Below are positions 24,027 to 33,033 of a DNA stretch of 38,319 bases, piece by piece. The position numbers were made by a program, and so were the translations under genes. The stretch lies in NCBI GenBank assembly GCA_946628545.1, contig CAMOWU010000023.1, positions 1-38,319 on the forward strand, written 5' to 3'. The notes under the pieces were generated by a model. That model worked only from the letters and a program-made list of their open reading frames with translations, was not told where the DNA came from and ran no database searches. Each line of letters starts with the position of its first letter. Position 1 is the stretch's first letter. Origin of the DNA: an uncultured Bacteroides sp. Lineage in GTDB: Bacteria; Bacteroidota; Bacteroidia; Bacteroidales; Bacteroidaceae.

Positions 24027-24656
24027 TTAATTGTTCTTGATGGCTTGAATGAATGTGGTGAGGCAATGAAGGTCTTTATAGGCTGGGGCAGTTTCAAATC
24101 GGCTGTTGAGGTCGATGCCAGCGAACTGCGGATGGCTGAATAGCTTGATGGTCTGCACATCGTCGGGACCTATTCCTCCGCTGAGGAGAAAGGGTACTGA
24201 TTCGTGGTATGCCTCGAGCAGACTCCAATCGTATTTGTTGCCGCTGCCACCATACGATGCGCATTTGGTGTCGAAAACAAAGGCGTCCACCACTTCGCTG
24301 TATGGTTCGCACAACATCAAATCAGCGACGTTTTGCAGACTGATGGCTTTCCAGATACCTACTTCATGAGCGAGTTTCCTGGCTTTTTCCCTGACCTCAG
24401 AGCATTGTTGTGGCGTCTCGTTGCCATGAAGTTGTACGATGTCAAGTCCGTAGGTTTCAATATGTTGCAAGATGTCTGTTGTATCAGCATTGACAAACAC
24501 ACCAACACGTTTGGCATGAACGGGCATGTCGAGTGGCAGAGCGCTTACAAAACGAGCGGAGCGGGGATAAAAGATGAATCCCATGTAATCTACGCCTAAG
24601 GCATCCACAGCAAGTATGTTGTCAGCCTCACGCATACCACAAACTTTGATTTTCAT
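24027..24656 (-). CDS. trpF: Phosphoribosylanthranilate isomerase
   Basis: A 209-residue TIM barrel for the Amadori rearrangement of phosphoribosylanthranilate to CdRP. The start MKIKVCGM places the general base Cys at residue 6; an in-frame start 14 codons upstream would run into the palindromic repeat and is rejected. Other hallmarks are 'DYMGFIFYPRSARFV', 'VQLHGNE', 'FVFDTKCASYGGSGNKYDW' with the acidic residue, and 'PFLLSGGIGPDDV'. It is one base from trpA. The 73-bp gap to trpC upstream holds two GGACGCGAC-type palindromes. It is a stand-alone trpF, not fused to trpC as in enterics. Confidence 0.95.
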   Translation of the reverse strand: MKIKVCGMREADNILAVDALGVDYMGFIFYPRSARFVSALPLDMPVHAKRVGVFVNADTTDILQHIETYGLDIVQLHGNETPQQCSEVREKARKLAHEVGIWKAISLQNVADLMLCEPYSEVVDAFVFDTKCASYGGSGNKYDWSLLEAYHESVPFLLSGGIGPDDVQTIKLFSHPQFAGIDLNSRFETAPAYKDLHCLTTFIQAIKNN

Positions 24657-24676
24657 TGCATCGGTTGTTTTTTTTC

Positions 24677-24729
24677 GGACGCGACACATCGTGTCCATTT
24701 TTTATTTTCGGACGCGACACGTCGCGTCC
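24677..24729. repeat. Two tandem REP-like palindromes (GGACGCGAC family) between trpC and trpF
   Basis: The first copy (24677-24696) is imperfect on its right arm and the second (24710-24729) is intact. A short A/T spacer separates them. Both resemble the copy at 10731-10750. The second abuts the trpC stop codon. Confidence 0.75.
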
Positions 24730-25521
24730 CTACTTGAGGGCGTTGACAAAGAGATTGAGAGTGGAGCCTGGATTATCGGTCTTCATGAAAGTCTCACCAA
24801 TCAGAAAACCTCTATACCCTGCCTCTCGCAGTTGACGGATGGTATCTGGATTGGAGATGCCGCTTTCTGACACCAGCACATAATCGTTGGGCAACTGCTC
24901 CGCCAGTCGGAAGGAATTCTCCACATCGGTATGGAAGGTGCCGAGGTTGCGGTTGTTCACACCTACCATGTCGATATTGTCGCCTACGTATTCCAACTCT
25001 CGTTCTGAATGCACTTCCAACAGAGTCTCCAGCTTCAAGTTGTGGGCGGTCTGTGCCAATGTCTTGCATTCTTCCTTGGTCAGGTCGGCTGCGATGAGCA
25101 GTACGGCGTCTGCACCAATGATCTTGGCTTGCAGGAGTTGGTACTCATCAACGATGAAGTCCTTGCGGAGTATGGGAATGTTGACCAAAGGACGGGCTTT
25201 GACCACGTCGTCGCTGTTGCCCCCGAAGTATTGACGGTCGGTCAGGATAGAAAGCGCAGAGGCTCCATTCTTTTCATACGATGGGATGATGAGTTCTGGT
25301 TGAGCTTCTTCCTTGATCCAGCCTTTGGAGGGAGAACGGCGCTTGAACTCTGCAATGATGCCTGTGGCGCTTTGGGATAGTGACTCGCTCATGGAACGCC
25401 GCACGGAAAAGTCCATGACCTTGCTGACTTGACCCAAAAGCATATTGTATGGCACCATACTTTTCTGCATCTCCAGTTCCTTGCGCTTATGGGCTACTAT
25501 CTCTTCAAGTATATCTTTCAT
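24730..25521 (-). CDS. trpC: Indole-3-glycerol-phosphate synthase
   Basis: A 263-residue TIM barrel that closes the indole ring of CdRP with loss of CO2 and water. Seen are the N-terminal helix 'ILEEIVAHKRKELE', the catalytic Lys motif 'IIAEFKRRSPSKGWI', 'ALSILTDRQYFGG', 'PILRKDFIVDEYQLLQAKIIGADAVLLIA', 'VGVNNRNLGTF' and 'LVSESGISNPDTI'. All expected catalytic residues appear present. It is a single-domain form. The 124-bp spacer up to trpD contains the 10-bp CCTAGG array, which begins 29 bases upstream of the start codon. Confidence 0.96.
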   Translation of the reverse strand: MKDILEEIVAHKRKELEMQKSMVPYNMLLGQVSKVMDFSVRRSMSESLSQSATGIIAEFKRRSPSKGWIKEEAQPELIIPSYEKNGASALSILTDRQYFGGNSDDVVKARPLVNIPILRKDFIVDEYQLLQAKIIGADAVLLIAADLTKEECKTLAQTAHNLKLETLLEVHSERELEYVGDNIDMVGVNNRNLGTFHTDVENSFRLAEQLPNDYVLVSESGISNPDTIRQLREAGYRGFLIGETFMKTDNPGSTLNLFVNALK

Positions 25522-25550
25522 ATCTTTGATTGTTTTTTTTAGATGTTTTT

Positions 25551-25635
25551 TCTAGGCAATCCTAGGAAGCCCTAGGCAATCCTAGGAAATCCTAGGAAGC
25601 CCTAGGAAATACTAGGCAATCCTAGGCAATCCTAG
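25551..25635. repeat. 10-bp periodic array, CCTAGG core
   Basis: Eight full 10-bp units plus a half unit lie in exact register: first TCTAGGCAAT, then CCTAGG followed by CAAT, AAGC or AAAT (one unit begins ACTAGG). It fills most of the trpD-trpC spacer. CCTAGG is self-complementary, so the RNA could form alternative hairpins between any two units. Confidence 0.95.
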
Positions 25636-25645
25636 TTTTTAAAGC

Positions 25646-26641
25646 TCAGGAATTGAGTTCTACGAATTTCTTCATACATTCGTAAGCCTTTCCGCTCTCG
25701 ATAGATTCCTTGGCTTTCGACATACAGTCGAAGACCGACAAATCAGGCTCGAACAGATGGATGGCATATCCAGCATTCGTGATTACCACATCCTTCTGGC
25801 TGGCAGTGGCTTGGTTTTGAAGCACATCGAGGAAAATCTGTTTGGCATCTTTCTTCGTCTCCCCTCCGAACAATTCCTCTGGTTTAGAGTTGCCCATACC
25901 AAGGTCGGACGGATTGAGTACCTCCTCATTGTCGTTGGTGTTGACTTTGAAACCGCTGGTCAGTGAGATCTCATCATAACCATCGTAACTGTTGACGATG
26001 CCGAACTTCACTCCTATCTTATGATTGACGTTGGAGTAAAGTCGCATCTGGGTGAGATTGGCTACTCCTAACAACTGGTATTTAGGACGACATGGGTTGA
26101 CCAATGGACCAAGAAGATTGAAGATGGTGGGGATCTGAAGTGCCTTACGGGTAGGGGCAACGAACTTCATGCCGTATGCGAAAAGTGGAGCGTGCATGTA
26201 GGTGATGTTGCTACCCTCCAGCGAACGCAACAATTTGTCGTTGTCGTTGGTGAACTTCACGCCCAGTTCCTCAATGACATTGCTTGCGCCACTGATGGAG
26301 GTGGCGCCATAGTTGCCGTGCTTACTCACTTTGTAGCCAGCGCCAGCTACTACAAAACAGGCGCATGTGGAGATGTTGAACGTGTTCTTGCCATCACCTC
26401 CTGTTCCCACGATGTCGATGGTTTCGTAGGGTGAGAGATCCACGGGACGACCTGTCTCCAGAAGGGCGTCGCGGAAACCGAGTATCTCGTTGACGACGAT
26501 ACCCTTCACTTGGAGTCCCATGAGCAAGGCTGCAATTTGTTCGTTGCTGTATTTCTCTTTGGTGATGTTGAGCATCACCTCTCTGGCTTCTTCACGTGTC
26601 AGGTCGCTATGACCAACCAGTTTCTTGAGTATTTCTTTCAT
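25646..26641 (-). CDS. trpD: Anthranilate phosphoribosyltransferase
   Basis: A 331-residue enzyme that transfers phosphoribose from PRPP to anthranilate. The N-terminal helical domain contains 'LTREEAREVMLNI' and 'QIAALLMGLQVKGIVVNEI'. The PRPP-binding glycine motif is 'DIVGTGGDGKNTFNIST', followed by 'VSKHGNYGATSISGASNVIEELG' and 'KFVAPTRKALQIPTIFNLLGPLVNP'. It is stand-alone, not fused to trpG. The 133-bp spacer to trpG upstream has no periodic array, unlike its downstream spacer. I see nothing abnormal. Confidence 0.96.
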   Translation of the reverse strand: MKEILKKLVGHSDLTREEAREVMLNITKEKYSNEQIAALLMGLQVKGIVVNEILGFRDALLETGRPVDLSPYETIDIVGTGGDGKNTFNISTCACFVVAGAGYKVSKHGNYGATSISGASNVIEELGVKFTNDNDKLLRSLEGSNITYMHAPLFAYGMKFVAPTRKALQIPTIFNLLGPLVNPCRPKYQLLGVANLTQMRLYSNVNHKIGVKFGIVNSYDGYDEISLTSGFKVNTNDNEEVLNPSDLGMGNSKPEELFGGETKKDAKQIFLDVLQNQATASQKDVVITNAGYAIHLFEPDLSVFDCMSKAKESIESGKAYECMKKFVELNS

Positions 26642-26774
26642 GCTGTGTTCTTGTTGTTGAAGAGCCTATCTTTCTTGGAAGGATGATTAAATGCTCTTTG
26701 TGATTTTGATTGTTTTATAAATTGATATACAGAGATATATAAAGTTTTGTTAAAGTGTCGCTTTATATGAACTC

Positions 26775-27338
26775 TCAGTGATTGATCCAGTTGCTGATGA
26801 TGGTTTTGCCTTCAGGAGTCAATACACTTTCAGGGTGGAACTGCACACCTCGGATATCGAGTGTCTTGTGGCGCATGGCCATGATAAGTCCTTCTTCGCT
26901 GGTGGCAGTCACCTCAAGGCAGTCGGGCAGTCCCTGGTGATCGACCACCCACGAATGATATCTGCCCACTTCCGTACTGTCGCCCAAACCTTCGAAGAGG
27001 TAATCGTCGCCTTTCAGTTGCACCTTTGATGCCACACCGTGGAAGACCTCGTTGAGGTTGGTCAGTTTGCCACCGAAATATTGTCCGATGGCTTGATGCC
27101 CAAGGCATACGCCCAGGATGGGTTTGCTGTTTGCGTAGGCTTTGATGGCATCCAGGAGCAGGCCTGACTCTTCGGGAATACCTGGACCTGGCGAAAGCAG
27201 GATCTTGTCGTAGTCAGCGAGAAGGGAAAGCTGGAACTGGTCGTTGCGTACCACATCGACTTCCGCACCCAGTTCCTTCAGCAAATGATAGAGGTTGTAG
27301 GTGAAAGAGTCGTAGTTGTCTATGATGATGATCTTCAT
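26775..27338 (-). CDS. trpG: Anthranilate synthase component II (glutamine amidotransferase)
   Basis: A 187-residue class I glutamine amidotransferase that supplies ammonia to TrpE. The nucleophile is C78 in ILGVCLGHQAIG, with the His and Glu of the triad in 'VQFHPESVLTPEG'. The start reads MKIIIIDNYDSFTYNLYHLL, typical of TrpG/PabA. Because it lies between trpE and trpD in the trp operon it is called TrpG; it may also serve folate synthesis, as many such subunits do. The 116-bp spacer to trpE shows no repeat array. Confidence 0.95.
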   Translation of the reverse strand: MKIIIIDNYDSFTYNLYHLLKELGAEVDVVRNDQFQLSLLADYDKILLSPGPGIPEESGLLLDAIKAYANSKPILGVCLGHQAIGQYFGGKLTNLNEVFHGVASKVQLKGDDYLFEGLGDSTEVGRYHSWVVDHQGLPDCLEVTATSEEGLIMAMRHKTLDIRGVQFHPESVLTPEGKTIISNWINH

Positions 27339-27454
27339 AACGGATCGTTTTTTTCGTTGTGTTGAGAATAAAGGGAGTATTCAGCGTTGTCGTATTTTCC
27401 GATGCGTCAGAATAATCTGTTTATTCTGTGTGTTTGTTTTCCTGATAATCGCAA

Positions 27455-28849
27455 TTATATAGTCTCAGCGAGGGTGATGGCCTTGCGCAGAGCGCCAAGT
27501 TTGTTGTTCACCTCTTGGAGTTCATATTCCACGTCGCTCTTCGCCACGATGCCACCTCCAGCTTGGAACCACAGTTCGCCATTGCGGCTCACGAATGTTC
27601 GGATGGTGATGGCTTGGTTGAGGCTGCCATTCATCCCGATGAAACCGATACATCCACCGTAAGCACCGCGGTTGTGTGGCTCATATTCGCTGATGAGTTG
27701 CATGGCGCGCACCTTGGGGGCTCCAGAGAGGGTGCCAGCGGGGAAGGTGTCGATGAACGACTTGATGGGATCTGCTCCGTCGTTGAGCTCACCACTGACA
27801 CGGCTCACCAGATGGATGACATGGCTGTAGTATTGCATGTCCTTGTAGAACTCCACATGCACGTTGTGGCAGTTGCGGGAGAGGTCGTTTCGTGCCAGAT
27901 CGACAAGCATCACATGTTCTTCGTTCTCCTTGGGGTTGTTGCGCAGGTAGAGGGCGTTCTTGCGGTCTTGGTCGGGGTCACCTGTACGTTTGGTCGTTCC
28001 GGCTATTGGGTCGATATAAGCGGTCTTACCCTCTATGCGGCAATGTGTCTCTGGACTGGAACCGAAGATACGGAAACCACCGAAGTCGAAATAGAAAAGA
28101 TAAGGTGAAGGGTTGATGCTGCGCAATGCCCGATAGAGATTGAAATCATCGCCTTCGTATTTTTGGATGAAACGGCGTGAAAGGACAATTTGAAACACAT
28201 CGCCGCGTTTGCAGTGGGCGATACCACGACGGATGTTCTCACGGTGCTCATCGTCGGTCAGTGTGCTGTAGGTGTCGCCTATGGCTTGGAAGTCGAAGGG
28301 CTTGACGTCGCGGTTGGTCAGGTCTCTTTCCAGCTGGTCGAGGTCTTCCTGCTCGCCATCACTCATCAATTCAATGATGGTCAGTGAGTTGGAGAAATGA
28401 TCGAACACCACAATGTCCTTGTAGAGGATATAGAGCATATCGGGTGCGTCGTTCTTGGCTTGTGTTTCGTCTTTCACGTTGATATTTTCGAAATACCTGA
28501 CGGAGTTGAACGAAGTATAGCCATAGAGACCGCAGTATTTGGCTTTCTCACCCGTGATGGAGAACTGGCTCAGAAAGAGGTTGATAGCATCGGCGGTGGT
28601 GAAGTCTTTGCAGATTTCCTTCCGTGTGTTGGTTCCGTCGGGATAGGTGCAAATCGCCATGCCGTGGGAAATGGCGACACTGGCGATGGGGTGGAGTGCG
28701 ATGAACGAACGGCTGTTCTCACCGCTGTGATAGTCGGAGCTCTCCATCAGAGCACTCTGTGGATAATCGTCGCGTACTTTCATGTAAGCGCTGACAGGGG
28801 TGATCAGGTCACCGAGGATGGTCTTGTGGACGGTTTTGTAATTGAACAT
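27455..28849 (-). CDS. trpE: Anthranilate synthase component I
   Basis: A 464-residue chorismate-using subunit and the first committed step to tryptophan. The N-terminal part has LMES (34-37), matching the LLES motif that binds feedback tryptophan, so allosteric inhibition is expected. The catalytic domain has 'RFIQKYEGDDFNLYRALRSINPSPYLFYFDFGGFRIFGSSPE', 'AYIDPIAGTTKRTGD', 'DLARNDLSRNCHNVHV', 'GTLSGAPKVRAMQLI' and 'RGAYGGCIGFIGMNG'. It needs TrpG, encoded immediately downstream. The 135-bp spacer upstream, after trpB, contains a 9-bp TCTAGA array that ends about 55 bases before the start codon. Confidence 0.96.
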   Translation of the reverse strand: MFNYKTVHKTILGDLITPVSAYMKVRDDYPQSALMESSDYHSGENSRSFIALHPIASVAISHGMAICTYPDGTNTRKEICKDFTTADAINLFLSQFSITGEKAKYCGLYGYTSFNSVRYFENINVKDETQAKNDAPDMLYILYKDIVVFDHFSNSLTIIELMSDGEQEDLDQLERDLTNRDVKPFDFQAIGDTYSTLTDDEHRENIRRGIAHCKRGDVFQIVLSRRFIQKYEGDDFNLYRALRSINPSPYLFYFDFGGFRIFGSSPETHCRIEGKTAYIDPIAGTTKRTGDPDQDRKNALYLRNNPKENEEHVMLVDLARNDLSRNCHNVHVEFYKDMQYYSHVIHLVSRVSGELNDGADPIKSFIDTFPAGTLSGAPKVRAMQLISEYEPHNRGAYGGCIGFIGMNGSLNQAITIRTFVSRNGELWFQAGGGIVAKSDVEYELQEVNNKLGALRKAITLAETI

Positions 28850-28904
28850 AAATGTGTCCTCCTTGATTCTTTTATGGTTTTTTGTTTGGATTTTTTCTGG
28901 ATTC

Positions 28905-28973
28905 TCTAGATTTTCTAGAATTTCTAGATCTTCTAGATTTTCTAGATTCTCTAGATATTCTAGATTCTCTAGA
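28905..28973. repeat. 9-bp periodic array, TCTAGA core (trpB-trpE spacer)
   Basis: TCTAGA starts at 28905, 28914, 28923, 28932, 28941, 28950, 28959 and 28968: eight copies at an exact 9-bp period, with three-base linkers such as TTT, ATT and TAT. Every unit is an uninterrupted palindrome. Confidence 0.96.
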
Positions 28974-28984
28974 TTATCTTGTGG

Positions 28985-30175
28985 CTATTCTTTTGGTTGG
29001 CTGAAATGCTTGAGGTAGGTTTCCATGTCCTTATCGCCTCTACCGCTGACGGTCAGCACGACCACATCGTCGGCCTTGAACTGCATCTTAGGAAGTGCGC
29101 CGAGGGCATGCGAACTTTCGAGCGCAGGTATGATGCCTTCCATGCGGGTGAGTTCAAAAGCGGCGGCCAAGGCTTCGTCGTCGTTGACAGCGAGCACTTT
29201 AGCACGGCCAGTGTCGTAGAGGTTGCAGTGGATGGGGCCAGTTCCTGGGTAGTCGAGTCCAGCTGATATGGAGTAGGGCTCCACGATTTGTCCGTCGTCG
29301 GTCTGCATGAGTTTGATGCGTGAACCGTGCAGGATCCCTTTGGTGCCGATTTGCAGGGAAGCGGCGGTCTTGTCGGTGTCCATACCCATGCCACCAGCCT
29401 CGGCCAGGACGATTTTCACCTTTGGGTTGTCGAGATAATGGTAGATGGTGCCTGCGGCATTGGAACCTCCGCCCACACAGGCCATGAGATAGTCGGGGTA
29501 GTCGCGTCCGATTTTCTCCTGCAACTGCCACTTGATTTCTTCGGAAATGACGCTCTGCAGACGTGCCACCATGTCGGGATAGGGATGCGGACCAACAGTC
29601 GAACCGATGATGTAGAAAGTGTCGGCGGGGTGGCAACACCAGTCGCGGATGGCCTCGTTGGTGGCGTCCTTGAGTGTCTTGTTGCCCGAATGTACAGGCG
29701 ACACCGTAGCGCCGAGCATTTTCATGCGTTCCACATTCGGACGCTGACGTGCCACGTCGGTAGCACCCATATACACCGTGCAAGGCATGTCCATCAAGGC
29801 TGCTACAGTAGCTGTGGCTACACCATGCTGACCAGCGCCAGTCTCTGCGATAATCCTTTTCTTTCCCATGGCCTTGGCAATGAGGATCTGTCCGATGGCA
29901 TTGTTGATTTTATGTGCACCGGTGTGGTTGAGGTCCTCTCGTTTGAGATAGAGCTGGCATCCATATTTCTGGCTCATGCGGCGAGCGAAGTAGAGTGGGG
30001 AAGGGCGTCCTACATAGTCGGCAAGCAAGCTGCGGTATTCTTTCTTGAACTCCTCGCTTTCAATAATCGGCAAGTAGGCCTTTTTCAAGTCTTCCACTGT
30101 CTTGTAGAGAATCTCGGGGATATAGGCACCTCCATATTCTCCATAAAAGCCATTTTCATCTACATTGTAAGTCAT
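28985..30175 (-). CDS. trpB: Tryptophan synthase beta subunit
   Basis: A 396-residue PLP enzyme joining indole and serine to give tryptophan. The PLP lysine is K89 in [15 protein letters not shown]. Other hallmarks are '[21 protein letters not shown]', '[22 protein letters not shown]', the phosphate loop '[13 protein letters not shown]' and 'GLDYPGTGP'. It is the TrpB1 type, expected to pair with TrpA. It is first structural gene of the operon, which starts at 30470-30500 and is attenuated at 30296-30334. The ATG at 30175 is chosen because it starts the conserved N-terminus; the preceding 36 bases lead into the second TCTAGA array. Confidence 0.96.
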   Translation of the reverse strand: MTYNVDENGFYGEYGGAYIPEILYKTVEDLKKAYLPIIESEEFKKEYRSLLADYVGRPSPLYFARRMSQKYGCQLYLKREDLNHTGAHKINNAIGQILIAKAMGKKRIIAETGAGQHGVATATVAALMDMPCTVYMGATDVARQRPNVERMKMLGATVSPVHSGNKTLKDATNEAIRDWCCHPADTFYIIGSTVGPHPYPDMVARLQSVISEEIKWQLQEKIGRDYPDYLMACVGGGSNAAGTIYHYLDNPKVKIVLAEAGGMGMDTDKTAASLQIGTKGILHGSRIKLMQTDDGQIVEPYSISAGLDYPGTGPIHCNLYDTGRAKVLAVNDDEALAAAFELTRMEGIIPALESSHALGALPKMQFKADDVVVLTVSGRGDKDMETYLKHFSQPKE

Positions 30176-30215
30176 AAATCGAGTTTTTTATTTTGTGGTT
30201 GTTTTTTTTTGATAT

Positions 30216-30275
30216 TCTAGATATTCTAGATATTCTAGATATTCTAGATATTCTAGATTCTCTAGATTTTCTAGA
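30216..30275. repeat. 9-bp periodic array, TCTAGA core (trp leader)
   Basis: TCTAGA starts at 30216, 30225, 30234, 30243, 30252, 30261 and 30270: seven exact 9-bp steps, with linker TAT in most units. It lies in the readthrough part of the trp leader mRNA, between the attenuator and trpB. Confidence 0.96.
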
Positions 30276-30295
30276 TCTTCTGGTCTTTTCTCATC

Positions 30296-30334
30296 AAAAA
30301 AAGAGAGCCTGTCGTAAGTACGGCAGGCTCTCTT
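30296..30334 (-). terminator. trp attenuator terminator
   Basis: A 14-bp stem (30301-30314 with 30321-30334, one wobble pair) has the loop TAAGTA on the plus strand and, on the minus strand, a run of seven T (30296-30302). It lies between the leader peptide gene and trpB, in trp orientation, so it can stop transcription before the structural genes. Confidence 0.92.
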
Positions 30335-30387
30335 ATCTCTTCTCACTTGTTCTATATCTTTGAATAAGGAAGCATATAGCGGTTGAC

Positions 30388-30447
30388 TTACAACTTTTTG
30401 AGTTCTAAGCTACGCCACCACCAATATGTATTCTTATTCTTGAACAT
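30388..30447 (-). CDS. trpL: trp leader peptide with three consecutive Trp codons
   Basis: A 19-codon frame, too short for usual gene calling, starts at ATG 30447 and reads MFKNKNTYWWWRSLELKKL before a TAA at 30388. Residues 9-11 are three TGG codons in a row. It begins about 16 bases after the predicted transcription start and ends about 53 bases before the attenuator hairpin. Three adjacent Trp codons are very unlikely by chance in so short a frame and mark it as a ribosome-stalling sensor of charged tRNA-Trp. The product is not expected to act as a protein. Confidence 0.88.
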   Translation of the reverse strand: MFKNKNTYWWWRSLELKKL

Positions 30448-30469
30448 TAATTCACTTTAATTACTGCTG

Positions 30470-30500
30470 CAAAATTACTATATTCTTCTTTAATTCCAAA
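30470..30500 (-). promoter_or_regulatory. Promoter of the trp operon
   Basis: On the minus strand the -33 box TTTG (30497-30500) and -7 box TAATTTTG (30470-30477) are 19 bases apart, matching the Bacteroidetes consensus. Transcription would start near 30463, just before trpL. Confidence 0.8.
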
Positions 30501-30613
30501 TCTTTTGTCAGATTTTTTGCCTTATTCCTTGAATTTTTATCAAATTGTCGTATATTATTTGTAAAAATGTAAATTATAAACGATTTGACATGACTGATAC
30601 TTGCTCAATCTCT

Positions 30614-30676
30614 TGATGCCATCATTCTAATTGTTTCCCCCTGGCATCATTAATTCTGTTCAAAATTTCGTTTTGA
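30614..30676. promoter_or_regulatory. Two inverted repeats between the trp and atp promoters
   Basis: TGATGCCA (30614-30621) with TGGCATCA (30642-30649) is a perfect 8-bp inverted repeat with a 20-base centre. TCAAAA (30660-30665) with TTTTGA (30671-30676) is a second one. They could be operators or hairpins at the atp start; function is not shown. Confidence 0.35.
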
Positions 30677-30684
30677 GTGCCTAA

Positions 30685-32364
<1,680 letters not shown>

Positions 32365-32386
32365 CCACTAACCGGAGGACAGAGAA

Positions 32387-32638
32387 ATGAAGTATGACCA
32401 CCTATTGCTCTTGATACTCACCCCTGAGAAGGAGGTTTTCCGTGGAAATGTCAGTTCTGTGACCCTACCGGGTAGTAAGGGACGCTTCCAGGTGTTGCCC
32501 AATCATGCCCCACTGATTTCTTCCTTGCAGGAAGGCGACGTGGTGTATGTTGTTGGCGACGCTGAACAAACTATCCACGTGAGGACTGGTTTTGTGGAGG
32601 TCAATGGTGAGAACGTGAATGTCTGTGTGGAGTTATGA
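32387..32638 (+). CDS. atpC: F1 ATP synthase epsilon subunit, short form
   Basis: An 83-residue subunit made only of the N-terminal beta-sandwich (TPEKEVFRGNVSSVTLPGSKGRFQVLPNHAPLISSL; VRTGFVEVNGENVNV). The C-terminal two-helix domain that inhibits ATP hydrolysis in E. coli (about 138 residues in total) is absent, as in many Bacteroidetes. It should link gamma to the c-ring but cannot give epsilon-type inhibition. A GGAGG site lies upstream. Its stop overlaps the next ATG by ATGA, so the next gene is translationally coupled. Confidence 0.93.
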   Translation: MKYDHLLLLILTPEKEVFRGNVSSVTLPGSKGRFQVLPNHAPLISSLQEGDVVYVVGDAEQTIHVRTGFVEVNGENVNVCVEL

Positions 32639-33033
32639 ACCGCATTGCCTACCCGCTTTTCGTCTTGTTGCTGATGCTTGCATTGGCATTGGCTTTCCAT
32701 CTCATGGCGTTGACTACAAGTGTGGGCGTTCATCTACCAGTGCTGGCACCTTACATCACCGCAGTGCTTGTCGCGCTCTTCTCTGTGTTGAACCATCACT
32801 TTTATAAAACTTCACAACAAGCGGGTAACAAGCGACTTATGAATTATATTCTCATATCAAAGATAACCCGTATGTTCTTCTTTCTTCTCATCTTCCTGAC
32901 GTATTGTCTGGTGTGTGAAAAAGTAAAGGGTTTCGCAGTGGAGTTGGTCATTATGTTCTTGGCATACCTCGTCTTCGACACCATCTACTTGGTGAGGATG
33001 CAGGACGAAAAGAAAAAAGTGAATCATGAATAG
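32635..33033 (+). CDS. Small membrane protein of the ATP synthase operon (AtpI-like position)
   Basis: A 132-residue protein with about four predicted membrane helices (about 8-28, 38-58, 75-95 and 100-122) and a charged tail (MQDEKKKVNHE). Sequence alone gives no clear family. Its place between atpC and atpB, with 4-base and 8-base overlaps on either side, implies obligatory co-expression with the Fo sector. An assembly or Mg-handling role like AtpI is the best guess, but it is inferred only from context and topology. Confidence 0.8.
   Translation: MNRIAYPLFVLLLMLALALAFHLMALTTSVGVHLPVLAPYITAVLVALFSVLNHHFYKTSQQAGNKRLMNYILISKITRMFFFLLIFLTYCLVCEKVKGFAVELVIMFLAYLVFDTIYLVRMQDEKKKVNHE

Larger units (their letters stand above)
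30296..30463 (-). ncRNA. Tryptophan operon leader RNA (Bacteroid-trp-like attenuator)
   Basis: The predicted leader runs from near 30463 through the Trp-rich leader peptide to the terminator. Position, peptide and terminator fit the Bacteroid-trp RNA motif described upstream of trp genes in Bacteroidetes. A candidate competing stem pairs GGCGTAGC, directly after the Trp codons, with GCTATATGC about 30 bases downstream. Ribosome stalling at the Trp codons would cover its left arm. I could not fold the RNA, so the antiterminator is not fixed. Confidence 0.75.
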
